Assembly: GCF_020905375.1 (NCBI RefSeq)
Contig: NZ_JAJJBU010000003.1
Span: 1-64,000 of the forward strand
Direction: 5' to 3'
Source: Arthrobacter cryoconiti
GTDB lineage: Bacteria; Actinomycetota; Actinomycetes; Actinomycetales; Micrococcaceae
Length of the DNA stretch: 64,000 nucleotides
Shown here one piece after another: positions 54,354 to 63,373 of the stretch. A program made the translations under genes and the position numbers. Under the pieces are notes generated by a model. That model was not told where the DNA came from. It saw only the letters and a program-made list of their open reading frames with translations, and searched no databases. How positions within the stretch are numbered: position 1 is the first letter of the stretch; every line of letters starts with the position of its first letter.

Positions 54354-55771
54354 CGGCCCTCGGCCAGTGCCGCGAGGGCAGCTTCCCCTGGCCAAGTCTG
54401 TGAGGCGTGGGCCAGCTTGGTTTGTAACGCCACGGCGTGGATCCGAATCCGTTCAGGGTCACTGACACTCACCAGTTCAAAGGGGTCCACAGCCAGGTCA
54501 TAGAGGGTGGTGGAGAGTCCGTCGCGCTCATTGAAGCGGGCAATGAACTTGTCCGTGGCCGTGCGCAGGCCGCGTACATGATGTTCGGTTTCGTCTCGGG
54601 GGTAATAAAAGTACAAGGCAGAGTACGACGGCGGTGCGTCCTGCCCGGCGTCGTTGGTCCCGCCCTGTAAAAGAGCTCCGGAGACGTCCGCGCCCTGCAT
54701 TTCGGAGGGCACCTGGCCGCCGTAACCCAGTAAGCCCAGGAGAGTCGGGGCGATGTCCACGCTGCACAGGCCCACGCTGCCGGCCATTGCCGGGTCGCGG
54801 CGCAGCTTGCCTGGCCACTTCAGAATGAAAGGGATCCGCATGGACTCCTCAAACGGCACGTTCTTGTACAGGAGCTCGTGGCTGCCCATTTGCTGACCAT
54901 GATCGGACGTGAAAATCACCAAGGTGTCCGCGGTGAGGTTCAACTCGTCCAGGGTCTGCATGAGCCGACCTACTTGGGTATCAATGGCGCTGACTGCTGC
55001 ATAGTACAGGGGCGCGATGGTGGCAGCTTCACGGCCTATAGTCGAGTCCAGCTCGACGTTGGGCCGTGTCAGTAGCTCGGCGGGGGACATCGCGGCATAG
55101 CTGGCGTCATGGCCGTCCGGGAGCTGGTCAAAGGGCTGGTGTGGCGGGTTCCACGACACCGCCAAAGCAAACGGAGCACGGTTCGCACCCGCGGCCCGGT
55201 GCAGAAAGTCAATTGCCATGTCAGTCTCATGGGCAGCGGACCACCCAGTTACGTCGACGCGTTGGTGCCGGGCGGCGTCGCCGGTCCAGTAGTGCGGGGA
55301 GAGGTGATCGTCGCAACAGCCGTAGGAGTACCAAAAATCAAAGCCGTGGCGCCGGTCAAGAGGGGAATAGGCATCCCAATAGCGCCCATCCTCCAGGGGG
55401 CCGCGGCCATGGATGGCGTCTTCGGACACGGGTGCTTCGAGATGCCATTTGCCGATGTAGCCAGTGTTGTATCCGGCATCCCTGAGCACTCCAGCCCATG
55501 AAGGGGCATCGGGGCGCAGGCCAACGCCCCACTCCGCGGTTTCAGAATTCACGTTATACGTCACCCCGTTGAAGGACGGGTACTGCCCGCTCATCATCAT
55601 GGCCCGGTGCGGGCTGCACACGGGATAGTTGCTGACAGCGTTAGCCAAGGACACGCCGTCGGACGCCATGGCATCTAAGAAAGGGGTGGAAACAGCGTCG
55701 CCGCCCAGTTCCACGCACATGGCCCGGAACTGGTCGGCGACGATGAAGAGCAGGTTAGGCGTCTTTGCCAT
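54350..55771 (-). CDS. Sulfatase (formylglycine type), cytosolic
   Basis: 473 residues from ATG 55771 (MAKTPNLLFIVADQF). The active-site motif is YPVCSPHRAMMMSGQYPSFNG, C-S-P-x-R with Cys for formylglycine; metal ligands are in VADQFR and IFTSDHGQQMGSHELLYK. It differs in sequence from the sulfatase next door, so the two probably hit different positions or linkages. There is no signal peptide. The permease gene ends nine bases upstream. A formylglycine-generating enzyme is needed but is not in the window. Confidence 0.93.
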   Translation of the reverse strand: MAKTPNLLFIVADQFRAMCVELGGDAVSTPFLDAMASDGVSLANAVSNYPVCSPHRAMMMSGQYPSFNGVTYNVNSETAEWGVGLRPDAPSWAGVLRDAGYNTGYIGKWHLEAPVSEDAIHGRGPLEDGRYWDAYSPLDRRHGFDFWYSYGCCDDHLSPHYWTGDAARHQRVDVTGWSAAHETDMAIDFLHRAAGANRAPFALAVSWNPPHQPFDQLPDGHDASYAAMSPAELLTRPNVELDSTIGREAATIAPLYYAAVSAIDTQVGRLMQTLDELNLTADTLVIFTSDHGQQMGSHELLYKNVPFEESMRIPFILKWPGKLRRDPAMAGSVGLCSVDIAPTLLGLLGYGGQVPSEMQGADVSGALLQGGTNDAGQDAPPSYSALYFYYPRDETEHHVRGLRTATDKFIARFNERDGLSTTLYDLAVDPFELVSVSDPERIRIHAVALQTKLAHASQTWPGEAALAALAEGR

Positions 55772-55779
55772 GATATTTA

Positions 55780-56703
55780 CTATTTGCCCATGCCCAGGGT
55801 TAGGCCCTCTGTAAGGCGCCGACCCAGCCAAATATAGATGACCAGCATGGGCAGGATCACGATGCACAGGCCTGCGAACAGTCCACCCCAGTCGGCGCCG
55901 GAGTAAGTTTGCTGCTGTACGAAGGAGATCAGGGCGACCGGCAGTGTGTACTTGTCGGAGCTCTGGAGCAGGGTCAACGCGAGCAGGGTTTCATTCCAGC
56001 TACCTACCACCAGCAGCACAAAGGCGGTGAGGATGCCGCCCTTGGCCAGAGGCAGGGTGACCTGGACAAAGGTGCGCAGAGCGGACGCTCCGTCGAGGGC
56101 AGCCGCTTCCTCCATTTCAAGAGGGAGACTGCGGAAGAAGGCCGTCAACAAGAAAACGGTGAACGGCAGCGACAAACCAATGTAGACCAGGTTCAAGCCG
56201 ATCAAGCTGTTGGTCAGGTGCACCTTGTCCAGCATGACAAAGAGCGGGATCAAGATGACCTGGGCTGGGATGCCCAGTCCAAGGATGAAGTACAGGCTCA
56301 GGCCATCGGTGAGACGGTTTTCCACCCGGCTGAGATAGTAGGCGGCAGGTGCGGCAACGGCCACGCACACGAACGAGGACACCGCCGTGGTCAAAATACT
56401 GTTAAGTGTGGCCAAGGCGAAACCACTGACATTCCAGGCCGTGGCGAAGTTGTCGAAGTTGAACGACGTTGGCAGACCCCATGGGCTTTCCAGGATTGCA
56501 TGGGTGTCGCGGAAGGCCTGAAGCACGATCCAGACGAGCATGGCGATGAATAGCACCACCACTGCCCACAGAATAAAGACTCCGATGCTGCGGACCCAGT
56601 TGTGATCGGCCTGCAGGGCGGGACTGACGCCGCCACGGTTTCTTTTGCGACGGACCGGCGGTGGACCGGCTTGCTCGGACGGAGACGAGGTAAGGGCTGT
56701 CAT
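55780..56703 (-). CDS. Carbohydrate ABC transporter permease (MalG-like)
   Basis: 307 residues, six predicted helices, with EEAAALDGASALRTFVQVTLPLAKG as the EAA coupling loop (motif shown in part). LGMGK at the end and ALISFVQQQTYSGADWG in the last loop fit the CUT1 family. It follows the MalF-like permease by nine bases and forms the transmembrane pair with it. Confidence 0.93.
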   Translation of the reverse strand: MTALTSSPSEQAGPPPVRRKRNRGGVSPALQADHNWVRSIGVFILWAVVVLFIAMLVWIVLQAFRDTHAILESPWGLPTSFNFDNFATAWNVSGFALATLNSILTTAVSSFVCVAVAAPAAYYLSRVENRLTDGLSLYFILGLGIPAQVILIPLFVMLDKVHLTNSLIGLNLVYIGLSLPFTVFLLTAFFRSLPLEMEEAAALDGASALRTFVQVTLPLAKGGILTAFVLLVVGSWNETLLALTLLQSSDKYTLPVALISFVQQQTYSGADWGGLFAGLCIVILPMLVIYIWLGRRLTEGLTLGMGK

Positions 56704-56712
56704 GAGGATTCC

Positions 56713-57678
56713 TTAGAACTCAATGGCGTCACGGCGCATGGCACGGCGCAGGAGCACCACCAATACGGTAACCAAGGCCAAAGAAATGATGGCTGATGCT
56801 GTGGCGGCACCATAGGCCGGGGTGGACATGCCGGAGAATGCTGTGACATAGGTGTACACGGCCACGGACCAGGTTTGGGTGGGTGGCAGGCCTGCGCCGC
56901 TGCTGCCGCCAAAGACCCAGATGATTTCGAAGATCTTGACGGAGGAGATGGTCCACAGCACGGCACACGTGCCGAAAACGTCCCAGGTCAGTGGCAGAAT
57001 GACGTACCGAAGGCGCTGGAGCGCCGTTGCACCGGCAAGAGCGCAGTCCTCATAGAAGTACGGCGGGATCCTGTCTACTCCGGCCATGATGATGGTTGTG
57101 AAGTAACCGGTCGTGGTCAGCACCATGGTGGCCATGATCAACGGAAAGATGTTGTCCTGGGCCAGCCAAGCCGGCGGTTCCGTGACTCCCAGAGGCTTGA
57201 GCAGGCTGTTGACCATGCCGCCCGGGTTGAAGATGAAGCCGGCCAGAATGCCAAAAACAAGGGCGTTGATCAGGTGAGGGAAGAAGATGACGTTGCGGGC
57301 TATCTTCTTTGCAGCCATGTCCCGGAGAACCAGCGTCATGGCAAAGGCCAAAATGAAGATTGCCGCACCAACCACGAACAACAGGAGCAGCGTGTTTCCG
57401 AAGGATTTCACGAACAACGGGTCTTGGAAGACTTGAATGTAGTTCTTGAAGCCCACGAAGGTCATGGGGCCGGAACCGGCCCATTCGTTGAGACTGATCC
57501 AGACTGCTGCTATCGCGGGGACGATGAACAACACGGTGTAGAAGAGGAAAGCCGGTCCGACGAACGGTACCAGAAGCTTGCGGCGCTGGCGTTCAATGCT
57601 GCTGCCGCCCCGACCCTGCTCCGGCTTGAGAGCCGGAGCAGGGTTGCGACGGGTGCGCTTGAGGGTGGAGGCAGACAT
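56713..57678 (-). CDS. Carbohydrate ABC transporter permease (MalF-like)
   Basis: 321 residues, six helices after a basic N-terminus (KRTRRNPAPALKPEQGRGG). The coupling loop is EDCALAGATALQRLRYVILP. Its start codon shares one base with the stop of the binding-protein gene (TAATG). With MalG-like and the binding protein it makes a CUT1 importer that lacks an ATPase gene nearby. Confidence 0.93.
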   Translation of the reverse strand: MSASTLKRTRRNPAPALKPEQGRGGSSIERQRRKLLVPFVGPAFLFYTVLFIVPAIAAVWISLNEWAGSGPMTFVGFKNYIQVFQDPLFVKSFGNTLLLLFVVGAAIFILAFAMTLVLRDMAAKKIARNVIFFPHLINALVFGILAGFIFNPGGMVNSLLKPLGVTEPPAWLAQDNIFPLIMATMVLTTTGYFTTIIMAGVDRIPPYFYEDCALAGATALQRLRYVILPLTWDVFGTCAVLWTISSVKIFEIIWVFGGSSGAGLPPTQTWSVAVYTYVTAFSGMSTPAYGAATASAIISLALVTVLVVLLRRAMRRDAIEF

Positions 57679-58988
57679 TAGCCCTGCGCCTTCCAGTAAG
57701 CGATCGTCTTCTCCTTCATTTGGGAGACGAACTCGCCAGCATCAATTTTGCCTGTGAACAACAGGTCATCGGTGGGGTTGAAGTTTTTCTCCATGTAGCC
57801 GGCAGTGGTGACTCCGTCATTACCCATGTAAATTTCCTTAGCGTTGTCAATCGCTTTCTTGACGGAGGTGAGCTCCGGTGCAATGGCGGCGTCGGCACGC
57901 ACAGGCAGAACCTTGGCATCCGTTCCTTCGGCGTCTTGGTACTTTTTGCCCATCAAGAAGGCTGCCAGTTGCTGGGCGCCTGCGGCGTTCTTTGCCTTCT
58001 TGGGAACGGCAAAGCCGGTGAAGTCAGCTCGCGCCATGGCGGGCTTTCCGGCCACGGACGGGTATGGGAATGAGGCGTATTTGAATCCGGGAGCGGCATA
58101 CGTGCCGGTCTCTGTCGGGATCCATGAGCCGTTGAAGAGCAGATCTGCTCCTCCGGTGGCCCAGGCTTGCTGCTGGGCGGGCCACTTGCTGGCGTTGTAG
58201 CCCTTGATCATGTATCCGTTGTCGACGAGTTGCTGCACCGTCTTTGCTGCGGCCATGACCGCAGGGGAGTCCCAACCGGCGCCGGTCTTGTCGGCAGTAA
58301 TTTTGGCGAATGCGCCGGGTCCTTCACTGTGGACCAGCGCACTAACAAACCAGTAAGCGTTGTAGCCGGCGATGTCGGCATCAGCAGCTATTGGCGCCTG
58401 CCCGGCAGCTTTTTGCTTGTCTAGGAGAGAGATAAAGTCTGTCCACGACGCCGGCGGGTTCGTCACCAGGTCCGGGTTCTTTTCTGCGTTGAACCAGACA
58501 GCGTCCGAGGTGAGACTGTAGGGCACCATCCACGGCTGGCCGTCTTTACCCTTGATGTTGTTCACAGCGAGGAACTTAGCCGGAATGAGCTCCGAGAGCT
58601 TCTTGCCGTCAATCATGGTGTTGTACGCGTCCGTCATTGGCAGCGCTTGTCCGGTGCTTCCCAATGCGATGTCGAGATTGGATTCAGAACCGTCAATGAT
58701 GTCCGGGACGTTGTTGGTGTTCAGTGCCGGAATGATCTTTTTGGTGTTGGTTCGGCCCTGCCACTGCACATCGACCTTGGTACCAGTTTGTTTTTCGAAA
58801 TCGGCGATGGCGTTTGCCATCACTTTTTGCTGCGGCTCGCCGACCTTCCACATAGACCAGTACGTCACTGTACCGCCCCCAGCAGAATTGGCGCTGGTAC
58901 TGGCGCCACCACCCCCACAGGCTGTCAGGGCGAGCGTAGCTCCGGCCAACACGGCCAGGGCCTTTGAAAACCTAAAGTTAGGACTCAT
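57678..58988 (-). CDS. Extracellular sugar-binding lipoprotein (family 1 solute-binding)
   Basis: 436 residues. The signal peptide (KALAVLAGATLALTACGGGG) gives a lipobox cysteine. The body matches family 1 solute-binding proteins: YWSMWKVGEPQQKVMANAI, DFEKQTGTKVDVQWQG and GSWIPTETGTYAAPGF with the ligand-cleft aromatics. It binds oligosaccharide outside. First gene of the sulfatase operon; its promoter region is shared with the divergent regulator. Confidence 0.93.
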   Translation of the reverse strand: MSPNFRFSKALAVLAGATLALTACGGGGASTSANSAGGGTVTYWSMWKVGEPQQKVMANAIADFEKQTGTKVDVQWQGRTNTKKIIPALNTNNVPDIIDGSESNLDIALGSTGQALPMTDAYNTMIDGKKLSELIPAKFLAVNNIKGKDGQPWMVPYSLTSDAVWFNAEKNPDLVTNPPASWTDFISLLDKQKAAGQAPIAADADIAGYNAYWFVSALVHSEGPGAFAKITADKTGAGWDSPAVMAAAKTVQQLVDNGYMIKGYNASKWPAQQQAWATGGADLLFNGSWIPTETGTYAAPGFKYASFPYPSVAGKPAMARADFTGFAVPKKAKNAAGAQQLAAFLMGKKYQDAEGTDAKVLPVRADAAIAPELTSVKKAIDNAKEIYMGNDGVTTAGYMEKNFNPTDDLLFTGKIDAGEFVSQMKEKTIAYWKAQG

Positions 58989-59299
58989 TTAGGACACCTC
59001 GTAAAGTAGTTGTGCCGTAGATCACGGCCTAGTGAGATGACTCAACCAGTCGGCAAAGAGATGAATCAAGGAGTATTTTGAGCTCTTTTTGGAAAACTTT
59101 CCACTCTTTGCTCGTCCTAGACACTCCAGATCACCGCGTAGGCGCGGATTCTGCGGCCTTTTGGTGCGATAAAGAACAGGCACTTTAAAAAAGGCATCAA
59201 CGGATCCGAAAAATTGTTGGAAGAATGTTTCCTAAATCAACCTTTATTCCTATCTTCTTGGCTTGGCAGACTGGCCGGGATGCACTGTGAAAGGAAGCC
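58989..59299. promoter_or_regulatory. Divergent control region of the sulfatase locus with operator-like palindromes
   Basis: 311 gene-free bases. TGGAAAACTTTCCA (59090-59103) has perfect six-base arms with a two-base centre. GGAAGAATGTTTCC (59219-59232) is a looser version. Both lie between the binding-protein start (58988) and the regulator start (59300), as expected for control of both operons by the GntR/LacI-type protein. Confidence 0.55.
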
Positions 59300-60439
59300 G
59301 TGACTAAGAACCCAGCCCCGCGAAAGATCCGAGATGCTGATACACGCGACCTAAAATTCCGCTCATTGGCTGCAGATCTTCGCCGCGGCATTCAGGCTGG
59401 GACCTGGGCGGTGGGCGCCAAACTACCCACTGAAGCCCAACTGGCTGCAGAGACCGGCTTGTCTCTGACAACCGTGAGGCGGGCCTTTGATGACCTGGTC
59501 CATGAAGGGCTTGTGCTGCGGCGCCAAGGTGCTGGCAGTTTTGTTGCAGCGAGGCAACCGGCTCGGCGTCGTTCCCGGTTGACGGTCGGAGTGCTGCTCC
59601 CTGATACGCAGCTGTACTACCCTCGCGTTCTGCAGGGAATTGAGGAGACGTTGTCGGCACAGGATGTGAGTCTGCAGTTGGCTACGTATAACTACCTCCC
59701 TGAGCGGGAGGATTCGAGCATCGCTTTTCTCATTGAGTCCGGCGTGGATGGACTTATTCTGGTGCCCACCTTGACGGACATTGCGGACCCAGGCCGTCGC
59801 GTCACGGACCTGATGGCGCTGGACGTGCCTGTGGTGCTGCTTGAGCGCAGCCTGACGGACCTTGGGCCGGGGGACCGAACAGAGCACGTTTGTTCGGATC
59901 ACCAAGGTGGAGCCTACGACGCCGTATTGCACCTCCTCGGTCTGGGGCACAAGAGTGTGTCGTTGCTAACGAGAGCGCAAACACCTACTGAAGCGGCCAT
60001 TGTGGCCGGGTATCAGCGTGCTGCGGCTGACCAAGGGTTCGCCCCTCAGATGACCCGAATACTCAAAAGCGACTGGGAAAACGGTGCCCCGGACAAGGCT
60101 GTGGCCATGTTGCGACAGGTGGGGGCCACAGCTGCCCTTGTCTTTGGTGACAGGGAGGCAACATTACTTGAGGCCGCGGCGCAGCGAGCCGGAGTCCGGA
60201 TTCCCGAGGACCTTGCGCTTGTTTCCTATGACGATGAAATGGCGGACCTTGCGCAGGTTCCGTTGACCGCAGTCGCCCCCGCCAAACATCGGATGGGAAA
60301 AATGGCTGCTGAAATCTTGCTCCGTCGGCTTGCTGAAGGAGACGACTGCCCGATCCACCAAGTTCGGCTTCGACCGCGGCTTGTCGTTCGGAAATCTTGC
60401 GGTGCCATCAGGCCACCTGCACACAACGAAGAGGAATGA
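59300..60439 (+). CDS. GntR-type regulator with LacI-type sugar-sensing domain
   Basis: 379 residues from GTG 59300 after AAAGGA. The N-terminal GntR winged helix (about 18-85) has KFRSLAADLRRGIQAGTW and LPTEAQLAAETGLSLTTVRR. The C-terminal domain (about 92-370) is periplasmic-binding-like: TVGVLLPDTQLYYPRVLQGIEE, GVDGLILVPTL and DLALVSYDDEMADLAQVPLT. This AraR-like layout represses sugar genes until the ligand binds. It is divergent from the transporter operon and followed by the oxidoreductase after seven bases. Confidence 0.92.
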   Translation: MTKNPAPRKIRDADTRDLKFRSLAADLRRGIQAGTWAVGAKLPTEAQLAAETGLSLTTVRRAFDDLVHEGLVLRRQGAGSFVAARQPARRRSRLTVGVLLPDTQLYYPRVLQGIEETLSAQDVSLQLATYNYLPEREDSSIAFLIESGVDGLILVPTLTDIADPGRRVTDLMALDVPVVLLERSLTDLGPGDRTEHVCSDHQGGAYDAVLHLLGLGHKSVSLLTRAQTPTEAAIVAGYQRAAADQGFAPQMTRILKSDWENGAPDKAVAMLRQVGATAALVFGDREATLLEAAAQRAGVRIPEDLALVSYDDEMADLAQVPLTAVAPAKHRMGKMAAEILLRRLAEGDDCPIHQVRLRPRLVVRKSCGAIRPPAHNEEE

Positions 60440-60446
60440 GTCGAAC

Positions 60447-61460
60447 ATGCGGTTGGGAATTATTGGAGCCGGGGCTGTGGCAGTGCTGCATGCCGAAGGT
60501 GCCGCCGTCCTCGACGGAATCGAACTCACTGCTGTCTGTGATCTCCGGGCCGACGTCGGCGCACGAGTAGCCGAACCCTGGGGAGCCGCGGTCTTTACGG
60601 ATTATCGTCAGATGCTGGCGGCCGGCGTGGTGGACGCGGTGGTCATCAACACTCCGCATAGCTTGCACAAGGAGATGGTGCTTGCAGCGGCAGCTCACGG
60701 CATCCATGTGCTTGTGGAAAAGCCGATGGCCACCACCCTCGCTGACTGCGTGGCCATGGAAGAGGCGTGTGTCCGTGCCAACGTGGTCATGGTGGTCGGG
60801 CTGATTCAGCACTTCATGGGTGAAAAGATCGCGCTATCTGCGGAGCTTTGCTCTGGGCGTCTTGGGAAAGTTCTGATGATCCATGATTACCGCAGCACGG
60901 ATTACCGTCCCGCTGCCCGCCCTGCCTGGTTTTTTGACCGCGCAATCTCCGGGGGTGGGGCATTTATCAACATTGGCGCCCATTGTTTGGACCGTTCAAT
61001 CTGGATCGGTGGGGCTCCTGCTGTGCGCATAGCTGCGAGCACACTGAATCGCTTTGGGGCTCCCGTTGAAACTGACGGCACCATGGAAATTGTTTTAGAA
61101 AATGGTGTTCAAGTGCGCATTTCCATCGTTTCTGACACACCGCACCATGTGGATGAAATGCTGGTGGTCTGCGAGAACGGGACCATTACGGCGGACCCGC
61201 GCAGCGGAACCTTCGTGGAGATCGACGGCACTTGCACCCAGATACATGAGTCATCGGAGCAGGACATTCAGCACGCCTTCACAGCCCAGCTAAAAGATTT
61301 TGCCGCTGCCGTGGACGGCGCCGTACCCAGCGTGGATGGCGAGCATGCCAAGCATGTGGTGGAGTTGGTGATGGCCGCATACGTCTCAGCCCAATCCGGC
61401 GTACCCGTTGACGTGGGCATTGCCGCGCGGCCGGGGGTGTCTTTACAGGACGCGCAGTGA
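60447..61460 (+). CDS. Gfo/Idh/MocA-family oxidoreductase
   Basis: 337 residues from ATG 60447; the frame upstream to 60330 lies in the regulator gene and has no start site. The N-terminal NAD(P) fold has MRLGIIGAGAVAVLHAEGA and VVINTPHSLHKEMVLAAAAHG, then the family lysine in HVLVEKPMATTLADC. The C-terminal sheet domain includes GGAFINIGAHCLDRSIWIGG. These enzymes oxidise or reduce sugar hydroxyls (uronic acids, inositols, amino sugars). It probably processes a monosaccharide released from the sulfated polymer. Confidence 0.92.
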   Translation: MRLGIIGAGAVAVLHAEGAAVLDGIELTAVCDLRADVGARVAEPWGAAVFTDYRQMLAAGVVDAVVINTPHSLHKEMVLAAAAHGIHVLVEKPMATTLADCVAMEEACVRANVVMVVGLIQHFMGEKIALSAELCSGRLGKVLMIHDYRSTDYRPAARPAWFFDRAISGGGAFINIGAHCLDRSIWIGGAPAVRIAASTLNRFGAPVETDGTMEIVLENGVQVRISIVSDTPHHVDEMLVVCENGTITADPRSGTFVEIDGTCTQIHESSEQDIQHAFTAQLKDFAAAVDGAVPSVDGEHAKHVVELVMAAYVSAQSGVPVDVGIAARPGVSLQDAQ

Positions 61461-63373
61461 ATTGGCGCAAGGTGGGCACCGATCCGCACATTTCCCCATT
61501 TACCGGGTGGACCCGGGAGCACTGGGAGGCTGCGGCTGATGAACAAATCGCTGCAGCTTGGCGCTATTCTTCCCCCGGGGCTGCCCAGGTGCGTTTCCCT
61601 TCCGGACACGACCAGGATTCGGTGGAGCTCCTTGAAGGCTTCGCGCGGACATTTTTACTAGCCGCCTTTCGCCTTGCGGGGGCGGCGGGGAACCCAGAAC
61701 GAGTGCCGGCGGGTTTGGCGCAGTGGTATGCCCGGGCTTTGGATGCTGGAACGGCACCGGAGTCACCAGAACGTTGGCCCCGCCTGACAGACCACGGACA
61801 AGCCACTGTGGAAGCCACTGGCATTGCCTTGGGACTACACCTGACGCGCCCCTGGATCTGGGACGAAGTACCCCAATCTGTACGCGATAACACTGCTGCG
61901 TGGCTCTCTGAGTCCGCATATTCGTATGGTGCGGAGAACAATCATGTCCTCTTCGCCGCCACTATCCAAGCTTTCCTCTGTTCGGCTGGATACCCTTACG
62001 ACGGCGCCGGCATCGAGGCCGCACTAGCTCGGATTGAGGACTGGTACGTCGGTGACGGGTGGTATTCTGACGGTGAAGGTCGCCGGTTTGACCACTACAA
62101 CGCCTGGACGTTCCACCTGTACCCGTTCTTCATCCTTGACATGTTGGGTGAACCGGAAAGCACCGGACGCCGGCAGATCTACCGGGACAGATTGGCTCAA
62201 TTTGTGCACGGCTACAGCCACCTCTTCGGAGCCAACGGGGCGCCACTGATCCAGGGGCGATCGCTCATCTACCGGTGGGGCGTGACAGCACCCTTCTGGA
62301 TGGCCTTACGCGAAGGAATTGCCGTCATTTCTCCGGGAACGTCCCGACGCTTGGCGTCCGGGACGCTGAAATATTTCCTCACTGGTGGTGCTGCCCCCGA
62401 CGGCGTATTGACCCTCGGGTGGCACGGCGTGGATAGCTCAATCTTGCAGTCTTACAACGCTCCGGGCTCACCGCAATGGGCGGCAAAAGGCTTTCTGGGG
62501 CTGCTACTACCGGCTGATCATCCCGCCTGGGCGGACGTGGAGGAAGCGCTCCCCGTAGAACAGGCGGACTTCGCGCTCCCGCTGAAAGGTCCGGCATGGC
62601 TGGCCGTGGGAACACGGGCCACAGGTACCGTTCGCGTACTCAACGCAGGAAGCGACGGTCACCCACAAAAGGATGAGCCGCTTTACCGCCGTCTGGCGTT
62701 TTCCACCGCCACGGTTCCATGGCTCGACGCCGGTTGCCGGGACAACGATGTTTACCTCACCGGCCACGGTTCCACCAGTCGGCACCGCGGATTGCGCGGG
62801 GGTAGCGTGCGCCCTGGGGGCACTTCTAGTACATTCTCCCTTGATGCCGACGGCCGGGATGTGAGTGTCCAAATAGCCTGCTCCGTGATCGAAGGCATTG
62901 AAGTGCGCGCCGCCAAACTCACCGGCGTCGTGGGGCTAACCCCAGCCGTCTCCGGCTACCCGCGCAGTGCCCGTGAAGCACTCGTTGGCTGGTCAAAGAT
63001 GCAGGGCGCCGAAGTGAGCTCCGTGGCGGGCGCCATCATGTCCAGCTTGCTCCTGCTGGACGGCAGCGCCGAGGCAACCGCCCGTGTGGTTTATGGCGGG
63101 GCAACCATCCTCGGTGTACACTCGGCCGTTCCCATCCTTGAATGGGGCCCAGTGCGAGCCAATGAACTTCGGGTGCTCTACCTTGTGGGACTGGACCTAT
63201 CCTTGGCTGATCTTGAGCAATTTGCCGCGCGGATGCAGTGGGAATGGACCCCGGACGGGGTGCAACTACTCATCGGTGAGCAGCATGTGGTGCTTCCGTG
63301 GCAGCGTAAGACACCATGGCAGGCAGATGCAATCAACCAAAGCGTTTTTCGCTGGGAACCGCCCCGATACTAG
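61457..63373 (+). CDS. DUF2264 protein, probable glycoside hydrolase (GH154-like)
   Basis: 638 residues from GTG 61457, overlapping the oxidoreductase stop by GTGA. DUF2264 features include SPFTGWTREHWEAAADEQIA at the start and an alpha/alpha-barrel-like half with ENNHVLFAATIQAFLCSAG, WYVGDGWYSDGEGRRFDHYN and YRWGVTAPFWMALREG. A beta-rich C-terminal half follows. As I recall, DUF2264 members with beta-glucuronidase activity were placed in CAZy GH154. Here it would release uronic acid from the imported oligosaccharide. There is no signal peptide, so it is cytosolic. Its 3' end overlaps the convergent sulfatase by 41 bases. Confidence 0.85.
   Translation: MNWRKVGTDPHISPFTGWTREHWEAAADEQIAAAWRYSSPGAAQVRFPSGHDQDSVELLEGFARTFLLAAFRLAGAAGNPERVPAGLAQWYARALDAGTAPESPERWPRLTDHGQATVEATGIALGLHLTRPWIWDEVPQSVRDNTAAWLSESAYSYGAENNHVLFAATIQAFLCSAGYPYDGAGIEAALARIEDWYVGDGWYSDGEGRRFDHYNAWTFHLYPFFILDMLGEPESTGRRQIYRDRLAQFVHGYSHLFGANGAPLIQGRSLIYRWGVTAPFWMALREGIAVISPGTSRRLASGTLKYFLTGGAAPDGVLTLGWHGVDSSILQSYNAPGSPQWAAKGFLGLLLPADHPAWADVEEALPVEQADFALPLKGPAWLAVGTRATGTVRVLNAGSDGHPQKDEPLYRRLAFSTATVPWLDAGCRDNDVYLTGHGSTSRHRGLRGGSVRPGGTSSTFSLDADGRDVSVQIACSVIEGIEVRAAKLTGVVGLTPAVSGYPRSAREALVGWSKMQGAEVSSVAGAIMSSLLLLDGSAEATARVVYGGATILGVHSAVPILEWGPVRANELRVLYLVGLDLSLADLEQFAARMQWEWTPDGVQLLIGEQHVVLPWQRKTPWQADAINQSVFRWEPPRY

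Noticed and set aside
53217-54503. 428-codon plus-strand frame opposite the two sulfatases
   Set aside because: Spans the ends of two real genes on the other strand, basic composition, no start site.
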